The position numbers were made by a program, and so were the translations under genes. From Tepidanaerobacter sp. DTU063 (GTDB lineage Bacteria; Bacillota; Thermosediminibacteria; Thermosediminibacterales; Tepidanaerobacteraceae), in contig LFSJ01000064.1 in NCBI GenBank assembly GCA_001512695.1, positions 62,001 to 126,000 on the forward strand: DNA of 64,000 nt. Direction: 5' to 3'. Positions 7,966-16,577 of this stretch are shown one piece after another. Position 1 is the stretch's first letter. The number at the start of each line of letters is the position of its first letter. The notes under the pieces are model-generated. The model was given only the letters and a program-made list of their open reading frames with translations. It had not been told where the DNA came from and did no database searches.

Positions 7966-8163
7966 CTAATAAAGTTGGAACATGCTTTTGACGTTCGAAA
8001 ATAACTGACTGACCAATTGTATTACCATCATTAAAACTATTACGACACCAACAAGAGTAGTCATTTGAGCTTGCTCCTTCCTGCCCGCTTCATCAAGTAC
8101 TTTGCTCAAAATTGAAATGACGATGCCGATCGCAGCTATTTTGAATAGAATATCTACTTCCAC
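7966..8163 (-). CDS. spoIIIAC: Stage III sporulation protein AC
   Basis: A 65-residue protein with two transmembrane helices (about 4-20 and 33-53) joined by a short polar loop with DEAGRKEQAQ, the hallmark of SpoIIIAC. The start is assigned to GTG 8163, 7 nt after AGAGG, giving MEVDILFKIA; the longer reading frame runs back into spoIIIAB and has no ribosome site. Confidence 0.92.
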   Translation of the reverse strand: MEVDILFKIAAIGIVISILSKVLDEAGRKEQAQMTTLVGVVIVLMMVIQLVSQLFSNVKSMFQLY

Positions 8164-8179
8164 ACTAACACCTCTCTTG

Positions 8180-8701
8180 CTAATATAGTAAGAGGACAAC
8201 CATGATGCCCGACAATACACCTAAATATCTCCACATTTTCTCATTCTTCTCCTTTTCCTGAATTGAGCTGAGTTCTTGTTGCCTTAAATTGTTCATTGCC
8301 AATCTTATATTTTTAATTTGGTCCTGTTTGTCCGTTGAGCCCAGGTATTTCCCGAATGCTATTAATATTTCATAATCATTTTCTGCTATATAAGAGTTAA
8401 AAAAGAATTCCTTTAGCGACTTTTCCCATGCTTCATCGGCAGTCAAACCATTTCTGGAAGAAAGATACTGTGCTGCTCGAGCAAAAAGTTCCGCCACATC
8501 CTTATCACACTTCCTGCTGATGCTCTTTAGTGCTTGTGGAAGCGGTAAATGGCCATAGTTTATTTCAGATTCAAGCATGGAAAGTGCTGCTTGTAAATTT
8601 CTCAATGTATTAGGTCTTTTTTTATAAGTACCAGCGATAATAAAGCCTATCATGCTAGAAGATAGAACAACCATCATTCCTCCCACAAGTTTCAGCCACA
8701 C
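8180..8701 (-). CDS. spoIIIAB: Stage III sporulation protein AB
   Basis: A 173-residue protein with an N-terminal helix (about 4-24), a soluble helical body (LRNLQAALSMLESEINYGHLP) and a C-terminal helix (157-172). The body resembles GspF/PilC-type platform proteins, as known for SpoIIIAB. It starts at GTG 8701 behind GGAGG and overlaps the end of spoIIIAA by 10 nt, implying coupled translation of the ATPase and its membrane partner. Confidence 0.93.
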   Translation of the reverse strand: MWLKLVGGMMVVLSSSMIGFIIAGTYKKRPNTLRNLQAALSMLESEINYGHLPLPQALKSISRKCDKDVAELFARAAQYLSSRNGLTADEAWEKSLKEFFFNSYIAENDYEILIAFGKYLGSTDKQDQIKNIRLAMNNLRQQELSSIQEKEKNEKMWRYLGVLSGIMVVLLLY

Positions 8702-9708
8702 ATCTTTTCCTCCCTCCTGATTTTTATCAAATTCCTTCCAGTCGCGCTATCCAGTATGGCTTCTATTTTTCCCACTCCTAAATTCTTACTTAGGATGATG
8801 TATCTATCAAAAAATAATCTGTTTATCAATTTTCGAATGGTAGGCCTCTTTTTTATTTCTTCAAGACTTGAGCCGTGCACCGTAGCGATAATGGCAACAC
8901 CTGCATTTATGACTTCTTCGATTGCCAGAGCATCTTCATTTTTTCCTATTTCGTCGGTTGCGATTAAATCCGGTGACATAGAGCGAAGAAGCATCATTAT
9001 GCCCTTGGCCTTTGGGCAGCCGTCCAGTACATCCGTTCTCATGCCAACATCGTTTTGAGGGACTCCCTCATAGCAGCAAGCAATTTCCGACCGCTCATCA
9101 ACCAGTCCGACATTAATTCCATTGATTCCAAGTCTATCTACTCCGTTGCTGAGCTGTCTTATCAGGTCCCTAAGTAGAGTTGTTTTGCCTGCTTTTGGAG
9201 GAGATATAATTAATGCATTTAACAGCCGACCCTTATCTACTATGTAGGGTAAGACTTTATCTGCCGCTCCGATTATCTCCCTTGCTATTCTTATGTTTAA
9301 GCTCGATATGTTTCTGATAGCCTTAATATCATTATTCTCTAAAATCACATGACCTGAAAAACCAACTCTATGACCACCCGAAATGGTTATATAGCCATTT
9401 TTCAATTCTTCTTCAAAGGAATACACTGAGCATTGACTTATAAAGTGATAGGATTTATTGATATCTTCCTTCGTTACGTAATAAGCTAAATCACAATTCC
9501 GGGTTATCTCCCCATTATTTGTGAGCATAAAAGCCTCATTGTTTATTGTTAGCATTAGCGGTTTCATAGCTCTAAGCCTGATCTCTTCTAAACTCAAAAG
9601 ATATTTTATGTCTATGGATTCTATGGTTTTTGCTATGTGCAAAGGCAGTATGGGCAATATTTCATTTTGTAATACAATTTCAATTGATTTATTACCTTTA
9701 ATGCCCAT
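8692..9708 (-). CDS. spoIIIAA: Stage III sporulation protein AA (ATPase)
   Basis: A 338-residue cytosolic ATPase related to type II/IV secretion motors that energises the SpoIIIA channel from the mother cell. Walker A SPPKAGKTT is at 169-177, Walker B LIATDEIG at 248-255, and RSMSPDLIATDE matches the family. It is the first gene of the operon. The GAGGGG site is 11 nt from the ATG. I could not find a convincing sigma-E promoter with both elements; a CATAAACAT sequence upstream is only suggestive. Confidence 0.94.
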   Translation of the reverse strand: MGIKGNKSIEIVLQNEILPILPLHIAKTIESIDIKYLLSLEEIRLRAMKPLMLTINNEAFMLTNNGEITRNCDLAYYVTKEDINKSYHFISQCSVYSFEEELKNGYITISGGHRVGFSGHVILENNDIKAIRNISSLNIRIAREIIGAADKVLPYIVDKGRLLNALIISPPKAGKTTLLRDLIRQLSNGVDRLGINGINVGLVDERSEIACCYEGVPQNDVGMRTDVLDGCPKAKGIMMLLRSMSPDLIATDEIGKNEDALAIEEVINAGVAIIATVHGSSLEEIKKRPTIRKLINRLFFDRYIILSKNLGVGKIEAILDSATGRNLIKIRREEKMCG

Positions 9709-9770
9709 AATTGTCTTGTCCCCCTCTTTATAAATTTATATTTAATGCTTTTTATGTTTATGACTGAAAT

Positions 9771-9808
9771 AAAAAAAAGAGGGCTAAAACCCTCAAGTTT
9801 AAAACCCT
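9771..9808 (-). terminator. Terminator after the CD1247-type gene
   Basis: On the minus strand a GAGGG-loop-CCCTC hairpin (9779-9794) is followed by eight U (9778-9771). A third copy of the CCCTC half (to 9808) allows an alternative, longer stem. It closes the efp transcription unit ahead of the spoIIIA operon. Confidence 0.8.
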
Positions 9809-9828
9809 CTTTAATTTTGCTAATAATA

Positions 9829-10260
9829 TTATTCATTTTCTGCGTCATCAAATACAATTGTCGCTTTGCAATTTGGGCATTCTGCCTTGCCATCATCTAA
9901 AAAATCTTTGTCAATATATACTGTCTCACGGCAATTTGGACAATCTGCTTCTACAAAATCATCATCATCAAAATCAAACTCATCATCGTCGTAATCATCA
10001 AAGTCGTCGTATTCATCATAATCATCATCTTCATAATCCATGTCGTAAAAATCATCTTCCAGTTCTCCCAAATCTTCATCTATGCATTCTACGTATTCTT
10101 GTGTGTCATCTATTGTCATTTTAAGATCATTTATTGCATCAGCCATGTCATCCAAAATACTAATTATCTCAGATAGTACTCTTTTGACTTTTTCATCTTC
10201 TATTTCCAGGCCTTCTACAAGACCTTTAACATAAGATACCTTTAAGCTAATGTCATACAT
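9829..10260 (-). CDS. CD1247-type acidic zinc-ribbon protein
   Basis: A 143-residue protein in three parts: a helical N-terminal domain (1-65, YVKGLVEGLEIEDEKVKRVL) of the type annotated CD1247 in Clostridia; an extremely acidic linker, nearly all Asp, Glu, Tyr and Phe (about 66-104); and a C-terminal zinc ribbon with two CPNC motifs (CPNCRETV and CPNCKATI). Function is unknown. The ribbon suggests nucleic-acid or protein binding, and the acidic spacer may mimic nucleic acid. AAAGGAGG precedes the ATG, and the gene directly follows efp. Confidence 0.8.
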   Translation of the reverse strand: MYDISLKVSYVKGLVEGLEIEDEKVKRVLSEIISILDDMADAINDLKMTIDDTQEYVECIDEDLGELEDDFYDMDYEDDDYDEYDDFDDYDDDEFDFDDDDFVEADCPNCRETVYIDKDFLDDGKAECPNCKATIVFDDAENE

Positions 10261-10282
10261 CTCTTGATCCTCCTTTTTTATA

Positions 10283-10840
10283 TTATACTCTGCCTAAATA
10301 CTCCCCTGTTCTCGTATCTACTCTTATTATATCGCCGATATTGATAAACAGCGGCACCTGGACTGTTAGACCGGTCTCCAGGGTGGCTGGTTTGGAACCT
10401 CCTGTTGCAGTATCGCCTTTAAATCCAGGCTCAGTTTCAGTTACCTCAAGTTCTACAAATGTTGGTAATTCGATTCCTATGGAAACGCCCTCATGCAACA
10501 TAACCATAACTTCCAAGTTTTCCTTTAGATAATCAACCGAATCTCCTAATTGGTCTTTATTGAGAGGAATCTGTTCATAAGTTTGGGTATCCATAAAATA
10601 GTATACATCACCTTCAGAATATATATACTGCATAGTCTTTCTTTCCACAATAGCACGATTCAGTTTTTCCCCTGCTCTAAAGGTTCTTTCAAAGACTTGT
10701 CCGGTTTTTACGTTCTTTATTTTCGTTCTGACAAAAGCAGCACCTTTTCCTGGTTTTACATGCTGAAAATCTACAATCATAAAAACTTCGCCATCAATTT
10801 CAACGGTTACACCTGTTTTTAAGTCGTTAGTAGATATCAA
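10283..10840 (-). CDS. efp: Elongation factor P
   Basis: A 185-residue, three-domain tRNA-mimic protein that relieves ribosome stalling at polyproline. The tip loop [12 protein letters not shown] carries the Lys that receives the activating modification in many bacteria; the KOW-like N-domain and the C-terminal [11 protein letters not shown] signature are present. The start is TTG 10840, 8 nt after GGAGG, giving [10 protein letters not shown] and the standard length; the GTG three codons upstream overlaps the ribosome site. pepP lies immediately upstream, a common pairing. Confidence 0.96.
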   Translation of the reverse strand: MISTNDLKTGVTVEIDGEVFMIVDFQHVKPGKGAAFVRTKIKNVKTGQVFERTFRAGEKLNRAIVERKTMQYIYSEGDVYYFMDTQTYEQIPLNKDQLGDSVDYLKENLEVMVMLHEGVSIGIELPTFVELEVTETEPGFKGDTATGGSKPATLETGLTVQVPLFINIGDIIRVDTRTGEYLGRV

Positions 10841-10855
10841 GAAAAACACCTCCAG

Positions 10856-11929
10856 TTATAAACAGATTAAAGCTTTTTCGCTATGAGTTAAATTCTCACA
10901 TCCCTTTTCAGTTAATACGACCATATCCTCTATCCTTACCCCACCGAAATGTTTTATGTAAATTCCCGGCTCCACTGTCACTACCATTCCTGGTAAAAGT
11001 ACGTTTTCAACATTTGGGGACAGTCTTGGGGCTTCATGGATTTCCAATCCTACACCATGACCTAAACCATGACCGAAATAATTGCCATAACCTCGATCGG
11101 AAATGTGTCTTCTTGCCACATCATCAATATCCTTACCTTTTAAGCCGGGTTTAATTGCTTCCAAAGCCTTGTTTTGGGCATCAAGAACCGCATTGTAGAT
11201 TGACAGTTGCTGCTCTGATGGCTCCCCTATTATTACGGTCCTGGTCATATCCGAACAATAGCCTTTAAAGCGAGCACCAAAATCAATAGTAACGAAATCT
11301 TTACGCTGCAATTTGCGTTCAGATGGGACACCATGGGGCAACGAGGTTTTAGGACCGGAAATTAGTATGGTCTCAAAGGCTGTATTTTTAGAGCCGCTTT
11401 TTTTCATAAAGTATTCTAGCTCGGCTACTAAATCCAGTTCCCTCACTCCGGGTTTAATAAAGGCTAATATATGCTCAAAAGCTTTGTCGGTTATTTGCTG
11501 TGCAGATTTTATGAAGGCGATTTCACTGGTATCTTTAATGATTCTCAGATCTTCAACTAGACCCTCAGTTTTTATTAAATTAACACCTTCACAAATATCA
11601 GAAAGCTCATCATACTCTTTAACGGTCAATGAATGGCTTTCAACACCGATATTCTTCAAGTTCAGCTCTTTTATAAGCTCATATGCAGCTGAAAAAATGG
11701 AAACACCAGGTCGGGTCTCTACAATCTCAAAGCCTGTTGTTTCATGCTTTGCCTGCTCAACATATCTAAAATCAGTAATAATATAGTTTACTTCATCGGT
11801 TATTATCGTTAAACCTTCACCAGAAAAAGCACTTAGATAATAAATATTTTCCGGTTTGCTAACAATTAATCCCTTTATACTATGATTTAATAGTTTTTCC
11901 CTTAATTTTTTTATACGAGCCTGTATCAA
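10856..11929 (-). CDS. pepP: Xaa-Pro aminopeptidase (M24 family)
   Basis: A 357-residue cytosolic metallopeptidase that removes N-terminal residues before proline. A creatinase-like N-domain (1-125) precedes the pita-bread fold with all metal-ligand segments: TIDFGARFKGYCSDMTRT, HGLGHGVGLEIHEAP, VTVEPGIYI and GGVRIEDM. The TTG start lies a few nt after AAAGGGGGG. The efp neighbour is the usual one in Firmicutes; the pairing makes sense because both deal with proline. Confidence 0.9.
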   Translation of the reverse strand: MIQARIKKLREKLLNHSIKGLIVSKPENIYYLSAFSGEGLTIITDEVNYIITDFRYVEQAKHETTGFEIVETRPGVSIFSAAYELIKELNLKNIGVESHSLTVKEYDELSDICEGVNLIKTEGLVEDLRIIKDTSEIAFIKSAQQITDKAFEHILAFIKPGVRELDLVAELEYFMKKSGSKNTAFETILISGPKTSLPHGVPSERKLQRKDFVTIDFGARFKGYCSDMTRTVIIGEPSEQQLSIYNAVLDAQNKALEAIKPGLKGKDIDDVARRHISDRGYGNYFGHGLGHGVGLEIHEAPRLSPNVENVLLPGMVVTVEPGIYIKHFGGVRIEDMVVLTEKGCENLTHSEKALICL

Positions 11930-12043
11930 GCAATCCCCCCTTTAAAAGGATAACATTACTATCGTGAGTATTTCCCCCAGAGTGCATAAATATTCTTTTA
12001 TAATATTATCATATTTCCTTTTTTTTGAATAGGCCCTTATCAA

Positions 12044-13126
12044 CTAATCTCCAAAGCTGATTCCAAGCTCCCGGGCAGCCTTGATTAGCTGATGATCCCT
12101 CGGTACCGCCCTTATCAATTTTGGAATATCTTCGAAATCGATAAATGTGATTTTACCATTTTGCAGGGATACCATGCAACCGGATTTGCCAGATATAGCC
12201 AATTTTGCCGCCTCAACTCCGTATCGGGTTGCAAGTATCCTGTCAAAGTGAGAAGGTGATCCTCCACGCTGCAAGTGACCTAGAACGGTTGCCCGGCTTT
12301 CGATACCGGTAACTTTTTCGACCATATCTGCTATGACGTAAGCGATGCCTCCGAGTCTAATCAGATCGGAGCTACCATCGATCACCTTTTTTAGCACTTG
12401 GCTGCCATCATGAGTCTTAACCCCTTCAGCTACGACCACAATGCTGAAATACTTGTCTTCTTCCCTGCGCTTATATATCTTTTCGGCAACTTTTTCAATG
12501 CTCCAAGGGATTTCCGGTATGAGAATGACATCGGCACCGCCTGCAACACCGCTGTATAGGGCTATCCAACCGGCATATCTGCCCATCACTTCAAGCACCA
12601 TTACCCTATGATGAGATTCTGCTGTTGTATGCAGTCGATCTAATGCATCTACAGCTACTGAAACTGCTGTATCAAAGCCAAAAGTCTGCTCCGTTCCGTT
12701 AAGGTCATTGTCGATGGTTTTGGGAACACCAACAATCCTTGCGCCTTTCTGAGATAGTTCTTTTGCTATGGCAAGCGTCCCATCTCCGCCTATTACTACG
12801 AGGCACTCGATCCCGAACAATTTCAGATTTTGAAGGGCTGTATCCGACATATCTTTATATATTAGCTTTTCGCCTTCCTTCACCGGGAAATTAAATGGGT
12901 TGTCCCGGTTGTTGGAACCGAGAATAGTACCGCCCTTTGGCAGGAGGCCGGAAATATATGGCTTTGTCAGCACTATGAATTCCCCTTTTATTAGGCCGCT
13001 GAAACCATTCTTAAAACCGTAAAGCTCCACACCTGCAGCCTCAGCCACCCTGGCCACGGCCCTAATAACAGCATTGAGGCCAGGAGCATCTCCGCCTCCC
13101 GTAAGTATGCCAATCCTTTTCACCAT
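12044..13126 (-). CDS. pfkA: 6-phosphofructokinase
   Basis: A 360-residue phosphofructokinase catalysing fructose-6-phosphate to fructose-1,6-bisphosphate. ILTGGGDAPGLNAVIR, GGDGTLAIA, PKTIDNDLNGT and MGRYAGWIAL are present. Gly follows GGD (typical of ATP use) while Lys sits in PKTIDND (typical of PPi or mixed-substrate enzymes), the combination seen in the group III mixed-substrate clade. The phosphoryl donor is therefore open. ATG 13126 follows AAGAGG by 5 nt. It is the last gene downstream of the pilus cluster, 20 nt from pilO. Confidence 0.9.
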   Translation of the reverse strand: MVKRIGILTGGGDAPGLNAVIRAVARVAEAAGVELYGFKNGFSGLIKGEFIVLTKPYISGLLPKGGTILGSNNRDNPFNFPVKEGEKLIYKDMSDTALQNLKLFGIECLVVIGGDGTLAIAKELSQKGARIVGVPKTIDNDLNGTEQTFGFDTAVSVAVDALDRLHTTAESHHRVMVLEVMGRYAGWIALYSGVAGGADVILIPEIPWSIEKVAEKIYKRREEDKYFSIVVVAEGVKTHDGSQVLKKVIDGSSDLIRLGGIAYVIADMVEKVTGIESRATVLGHLQRGGSPSHFDRILATRYGVEAAKLAISGKSGCMVSLQNGKITFIDFEDIPKLIRAVPRDHQLIKAARELGISFGD

Positions 13127-13146
13127 CAACACCTCTTATTCTATGT

Positions 13147-13725
13147 TTAAGTTGTTGGAGGAATATAATAGAGACCGACATTAATGGTAAGTTTCCAGTC
13201 TAAAGAAGGGGAGGAATTTCTTTCTGAAAGTCCCGTTAACTTTATCTCGTTAATTCGACATATTCGATGGTAATTTTCCAACTTGTCAACAAAAGTCAAG
13301 AGTAAATCAAAATTGCCCCTTATTGTTATTTCACAGGGAATTAAGTTGACCTCAATTTCTTCGATTTGCTCCGTTTTTGTTTCCTGAGGAACGATCGAAA
13401 TTATCGTGATGTCACTGTGCTGACACCAGTTTTCAATATCTCTTATGAACTTCGATAAATCATTGTCTATGGGCACTTTTTTCTTCAAATTATCATACTC
13501 AGCCATTATACTATCGTAATCATGGTACTTATTATATGATTGTTCATATGAGGCCCTCTCATTGTTGACAGCAATCAATTGGCTTTTTAAGCTGTTCAGT
13601 TTGCCGATTTTGGGTGCTAAAAGTGAATGTATAGCGTAAAGGACTAAACACATGACAATTAAAAAGATTAATCCTTTTTCTCTCTTCGTGCTGTTTTTCT
13701 TCAAAAAAACAGGGTACTTAATCAT
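13147..13725 (-). CDS. pilO: PilO-like type IV pilus assembly protein
   Basis: About 192 residues with one N-terminal transmembrane helix (about 19-37), a coiled stretch (KLNSLKSQLIAVNNERASYEQ) and a ferredoxin-like C-domain, the PilO layout. With PilM and PilN it forms the inner-membrane alignment complex. The pilN overlap (4-10 nt depending on start) supports the assignment. I prefer ATG 13725, 9 nt after AAAGGA, over GTG 13731. Sequence alone is divergent, so the call leans on context. Confidence 0.75.
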   Translation of the reverse strand: MIKYPVFLKKNSTKREKGLIFLIVMCLVLYAIHSLLAPKIGKLNSLKSQLIAVNNERASYEQSYNKYHDYDSIMAEYDNLKKKVPIDNDLSKFIRDIENWCQHSDITIISIVPQETKTEQIEEIEVNLIPCEITIRGNFDLLLTFVDKLENYHRICRINEIKLTGLSERNSSPSLDWKLTINVGLYYIPPTT

Positions 13726-14282
13726 TGCCACCTGTCCTTTACCAGAAGGATAGATATTTCAAAATCATAAACCCCAATTGACCCTTCCTCATCGCTTGTA
13801 CTGATCAATCGGGTAAAACCAAGCGTCACTTCTTGAACACCATCTAAAGTTTTTAGATCGTCAATGAGCAGTGCTACATGTTTATGGCCGGGAGTGAAAC
13901 CATTAATTTTTATTATATTAGATTTATTAACACTGATTGAAGAAACGTTAATATCATTTGGCAGCAGATTGACAATATCGCTAAGGATTGCAGAATAATT
14001 AGTTTTATCTCTCGCCGCAGCATTATAAAAGTTCTGCCTTTTTTCAAAATCTCGCAATGTTTTTTGGCCAAAATAATAATTTAATTTAGATCTCATTTCA
14101 GATATGTCTTTATTAGCAACATATATTTTATTCTCATAAAGCTTTATTGAATTATCGACTTTCGTAAAAAATATGATAAATAAAATCAATAAAAGGCTTC
14201 CCGCTATAATACAGAAAACACCCAACTTTTTCTTCTTTTGACTGATTAGTATCTCTTTCGGAAGAAGGTTTAATTTATGCAT
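13722..14282 (-). CDS. pilN: PilN-like type IV pilus assembly protein
   Basis: A 186-residue protein starting MHKLNLLPKEI, the conserved PilN cytoplasmic motif that docks into PilM. A single transmembrane helix follows (about 21-40), then a coiled region and a ferredoxin-like C-domain. ATG is 6 nt after AGAGGT; the gene sits 3 nt after pilM and overlaps pilO, so the three are co-translated. Confidence 0.85.
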   Translation of the reverse strand: MHKLNLLPKEILISQKKKKLGVFCIIAGSLLLILFIIFFTKVDNSIKLYENKIYVANKDISEMRSKLNYYFGQKTLRDFEKRQNFYNAAARDKTNYSAILSDIVNLLPNDINVSSISVNKSNIIKINGFTPGHKHVALLIDDLKTLDGVQEVTLGFTRLISTSDEEGSIGVYDFEISILLVKDRWQ

Positions 14283-14285
14283 AGT

Positions 14286-15173
14286 CTAACCTCTCAAAGC
14301 AAAACCTATAGCGCTAAAAAAACCAATTGGTTTGTCCATAACTTGTAAATTATCTATAATAAAATCCAATTCGATTTCATTGTCAGTATAGACATTAATG
14401 TTAAAAGAACTTTTAAATATTTCCCTTTGTTCTCTTGCCTTTCCAAGCAAAATAATTTCCTCAATTTGCTTGCTCTTACTTTGCAGAGAGTAAAAATTGA
14501 AAATTTTAGAAATTTCTATGACCTTTTGTTCAATGGTACTGTCATGGTGAAAATCGAGATTTCTATTTAAAATTAAGTTGCCGTTTTCCACAATAGTAAT
14601 CTCATTATGTATATAATTAAAGTCTATTATGGCGGATACGCCAGATTTGTTTTTAGTTTTTAACACCCGTGCATGAGCGAGAGGATATAGGTCTAATGCT
14701 TTTATGTAAAATCCCGCCCCAAGCAGTATATTGGCATAAGTCATTGCTAGGTATTTAGGAACCGCCACCAATAAAACACGGCAGATATTGTTTTTTTCGT
14801 CCAATATTTCATAATCACTTACGTACTCATCACGAATAATCGTATTAAACTCCTGCATTTCCCAAAATATTGCTTCTTTGAGCTCTTTGCCACTGAGTAT
14901 AGGAAAATTGACATACCTAAATACTGCATGGTTACTTGGAATCCCCATAATTACACCGCGAGAAGGAAACTTTTGTTTAATTGTTGAAAAAAGCTGTTGG
15001 ATGGTATCCTGTTCTTGTTGATTTTCAAAGACTACTTTTCCAATCGGGTTTTTTATTTGATAAAGTCTTTTTATTATGCTTTTATTCCTCTTCTTTTGCA
15101 AATATGCGACTTTTATAAAGTCTGGTCTAAAATCTATCCCCAAAAATGATGATTTTAATAACATTTTCCACAT
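14286..15173 (-). CDS. pilM: PilM-like pilus assembly ATPase-fold protein
   Basis: About 295 residues with an actin-like (FtsA/PilM) fold: FLGIDFRPDFIKVAYL at the N-terminus and the paired ISGK/EAIFWEMQEF region of PilM. It is cytosolic and binds the N-terminal tail of PilN. The Asp in SAIIDFNYIHNEITI fits the second phosphate-binding loop. Several start codons are possible (15179, 15173, 15164) with no strong ribosome site; the N-terminus is uncertain. Confidence 0.82.
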   Translation of the reverse strand: MWKMLLKSSFLGIDFRPDFIKVAYLQKKRNKSIIKRLYQIKNPIGKVVFENQQEQDTIQQLFSTIKQKFPSRGVIMGIPSNHAVFRYVNFPILSGKELKEAIFWEMQEFNTIIRDEYVSDYEILDEKNNICRVLLVAVPKYLAMTYANILLGAGFYIKALDLYPLAHARVLKTKNKSGVSAIIDFNYIHNEITIVENGNLILNRNLDFHHDSTIEQKVIEISKIFNFYSLQSKSKQIEEIILLGKAREQREIFKSSFNINVYTDNEIELDFIIDNLQVMDKPIGFFSAIGFALRG

Positions 15174-15206
15174 CACCAAAGCTTGTCTTGTAAATTGTAA
15201 AATCTT

Positions 15207-15677
15207 TTAGTTTAACAACAATCCAATAGGTGTAACTTTCGTCTTAATAGTAACATCTCCACTTGTAGTATTAACGATAAGAAGTATCTCGACAAATCCC
15301 TTGTCCTTACTATAGGAAAATCTCAAATCACTCAATTCAGCTATAGGATTTGTACCGGTATTTTTTCTTCTGTAAAGGACTCCTCTTTGAAAGTAAAATG
15401 TGGTTTGTTCTCCATTACTGTTAGTTACTCTAATTTCTCTTTCGGATAACAAATCAACACGCTTAGCCTGTCTTATAGAGGTGGATAACCAAAGGAAAGC
15501 TTGCCTGACATTCTGCTGTGCATAAAGCCTGATATCTTCCCGATTGTATGCTTTATGCCCAAGGCTGAACAGGCTAAGGGTAGCGGTTAAGGTCAAACCA
15601 ACAAGCCCCAATGAAACAATTAATTCAATGAGAGTAAACCCACGGGAGTTACTAGTAGTTGCCACGGTACGTAGCAA
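15207..15677 (-). CDS. PilW-like prepilin
   Basis: A minor prepilin of about 156 residues. The type IV prepilin cleavage motif SRG/FTLIELIVSLGLVG is clear, with Glu at +5 and the hydrophobic stalk following. The C-terminal domain is short and beta-rich. The reading frame overlaps the end of the preceding prepilin gene. Start is uncertain: TTG 15677 (6 nt after GGGGTGG) or GTG 15665. It probably belongs in the pilus tip or initiation complex. Confidence 0.8.
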   Translation of the reverse strand: MLRTVATTSNSRGFTLIELIVSLGLVGLTLTATLSLFSLGHKAYNREDIRLYAQQNVRQAFLWLSTSIRQAKRVDLLSEREIRVTNSNGEQTTFYFQRGVLYRRKNTGTNPIAELSDLRFSYSKDKGFVEILLIVNTTSGDVTIKTKVTPIGLLLN

Positions 15678-16011
15678 AATGTACCACCCCACTATCTCCT
15701 TGTACCTCAACACTTATTTTTATAAGATTTTCACTTTCCTGTTCTACTTCCAGTCTCCTAATGAAAACAAAATCGTTAGATTTTAAGTCTTCTTCAACAT
15801 ACACGCCAATTCTAGCACGGACTTGATGGAAAGAAAGAGCCTTTAATTCCTCCATTTTTTCTTGTGCCAAAGCCGTAGCTGTCATTAATTCTTCGCTTTT
15901 TATGTTCGAGAATACACTTTGGGATAGTAAAGTGCTTAACGGAACAACAACTATGGCTAAAACAGTTACAGCCATAATTATTTCGATTAGAGTATAGCCT
16001 TTCTTGTCCAT
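15652..16011 (-). CDS. PilV-like prepilin
   Basis: A 119-residue minor prepilin. A very short leader MDKKG precedes the cleavage site and YTLIEIIMAVTVLAIVVVPL stalk, with Glu at +5. ATG 16011 has GAGGGG 6 nt upstream, which rules out the longer frame. Its 3' end overlaps the PilW-like gene. It likely acts with the neighbouring prepilins as a priming complex. Confidence 0.82.
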   Translation of the reverse strand: MDKKGYTLIEIIMAVTVLAIVVVPLSTLLSQSVFSNIKSEELMTATALAQEKMEELKALSFHQVRARIGVYVEEDLKSNDFVFIRRLEVEQESENLIKISVEVQGDSGVVHFATYRGNY

Positions 16012-16077
16012 ACCTTTCCCCTCTGAAGCCATCACTTTTGCAATTGAAAAGGATGGGAACTTTGATTGAAGATTGTG

Positions 16078-16557
16078 CTACGGAGGAGTGTCATCAATTC
16101 TTACCCTACCGGTAGCTACCGATACAATAACAAAAAGCGAGTCCTTGCCGTTTGTAATTGCGATGGTCCCGCCCCTGTTTGGGGCTCCTGTTGGATAAAA
16201 CACTATCGTCTTATCGACCTCTGAATAGGTTGTCCAATCAAGATATACTCCCGGTGGCAGTTTGATTCGTTTTCCCCGACTACCTGTCAATAGTTGATAA
16301 TTATCTCTGTTATGTAAATCCAGCATTATTTTGTGCGAAACACCTTCGGTTATGGATTTATGCTGGGTTATTCGTATATTTTGAGCTAGTTCGTGGGCAG
16401 CGACTTGTAGTTTGTATCTAGCAAGAGTATTTTTAAAGTTAGGCACTGCTATAGTAGATAAAAGGCCGAGTATCGCTAATGCCATCATTACTTCAATTAA
16501 AGTAAAACCCTTGTTTGATTTATAGCATCCTTTGTGAATATCAAAATTAACGTTCAT
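16078..16557 (-). CDS. GspH/FimT-type pseudopilin
   Basis: A 159-residue prepilin with a 16-residue leader, cleavage at KG/FTLIEVMMALAILG, then the GspH/FimT-type body (AVPNFKNTLARYKLQVAAHELAQNIR pattern) and a C-terminal beta region ending in VSVATGRVRI, typical of FimT. It is the first prepilin gene after pilC. No obvious major pilin (longer, repeated, strongly expressed) is in the window. Confidence 0.83.
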   Translation of the reverse strand: MNVNFDIHKGCYKSNKGFTLIEVMMALAILGLLSTIAVPNFKNTLARYKLQVAAHELAQNIRITQHKSITEGVSHKIMLDLHNRDNYQLLTGSRGKRIKLPPGVYLDWTTYSEVDKTIVFYPTGAPNRGGTIAITNGKDSLFVIVSVATGRVRIDDTPP

Positions 16558-16577
16558 TGAGCTTTTGCGATGTCCCC

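Noticed and set aside
9709-9770. Sigma-E promoter of spoIIIAA
   Set aside because: A CATAAACAT-like -10 exists, but no -35 at the right spacing.
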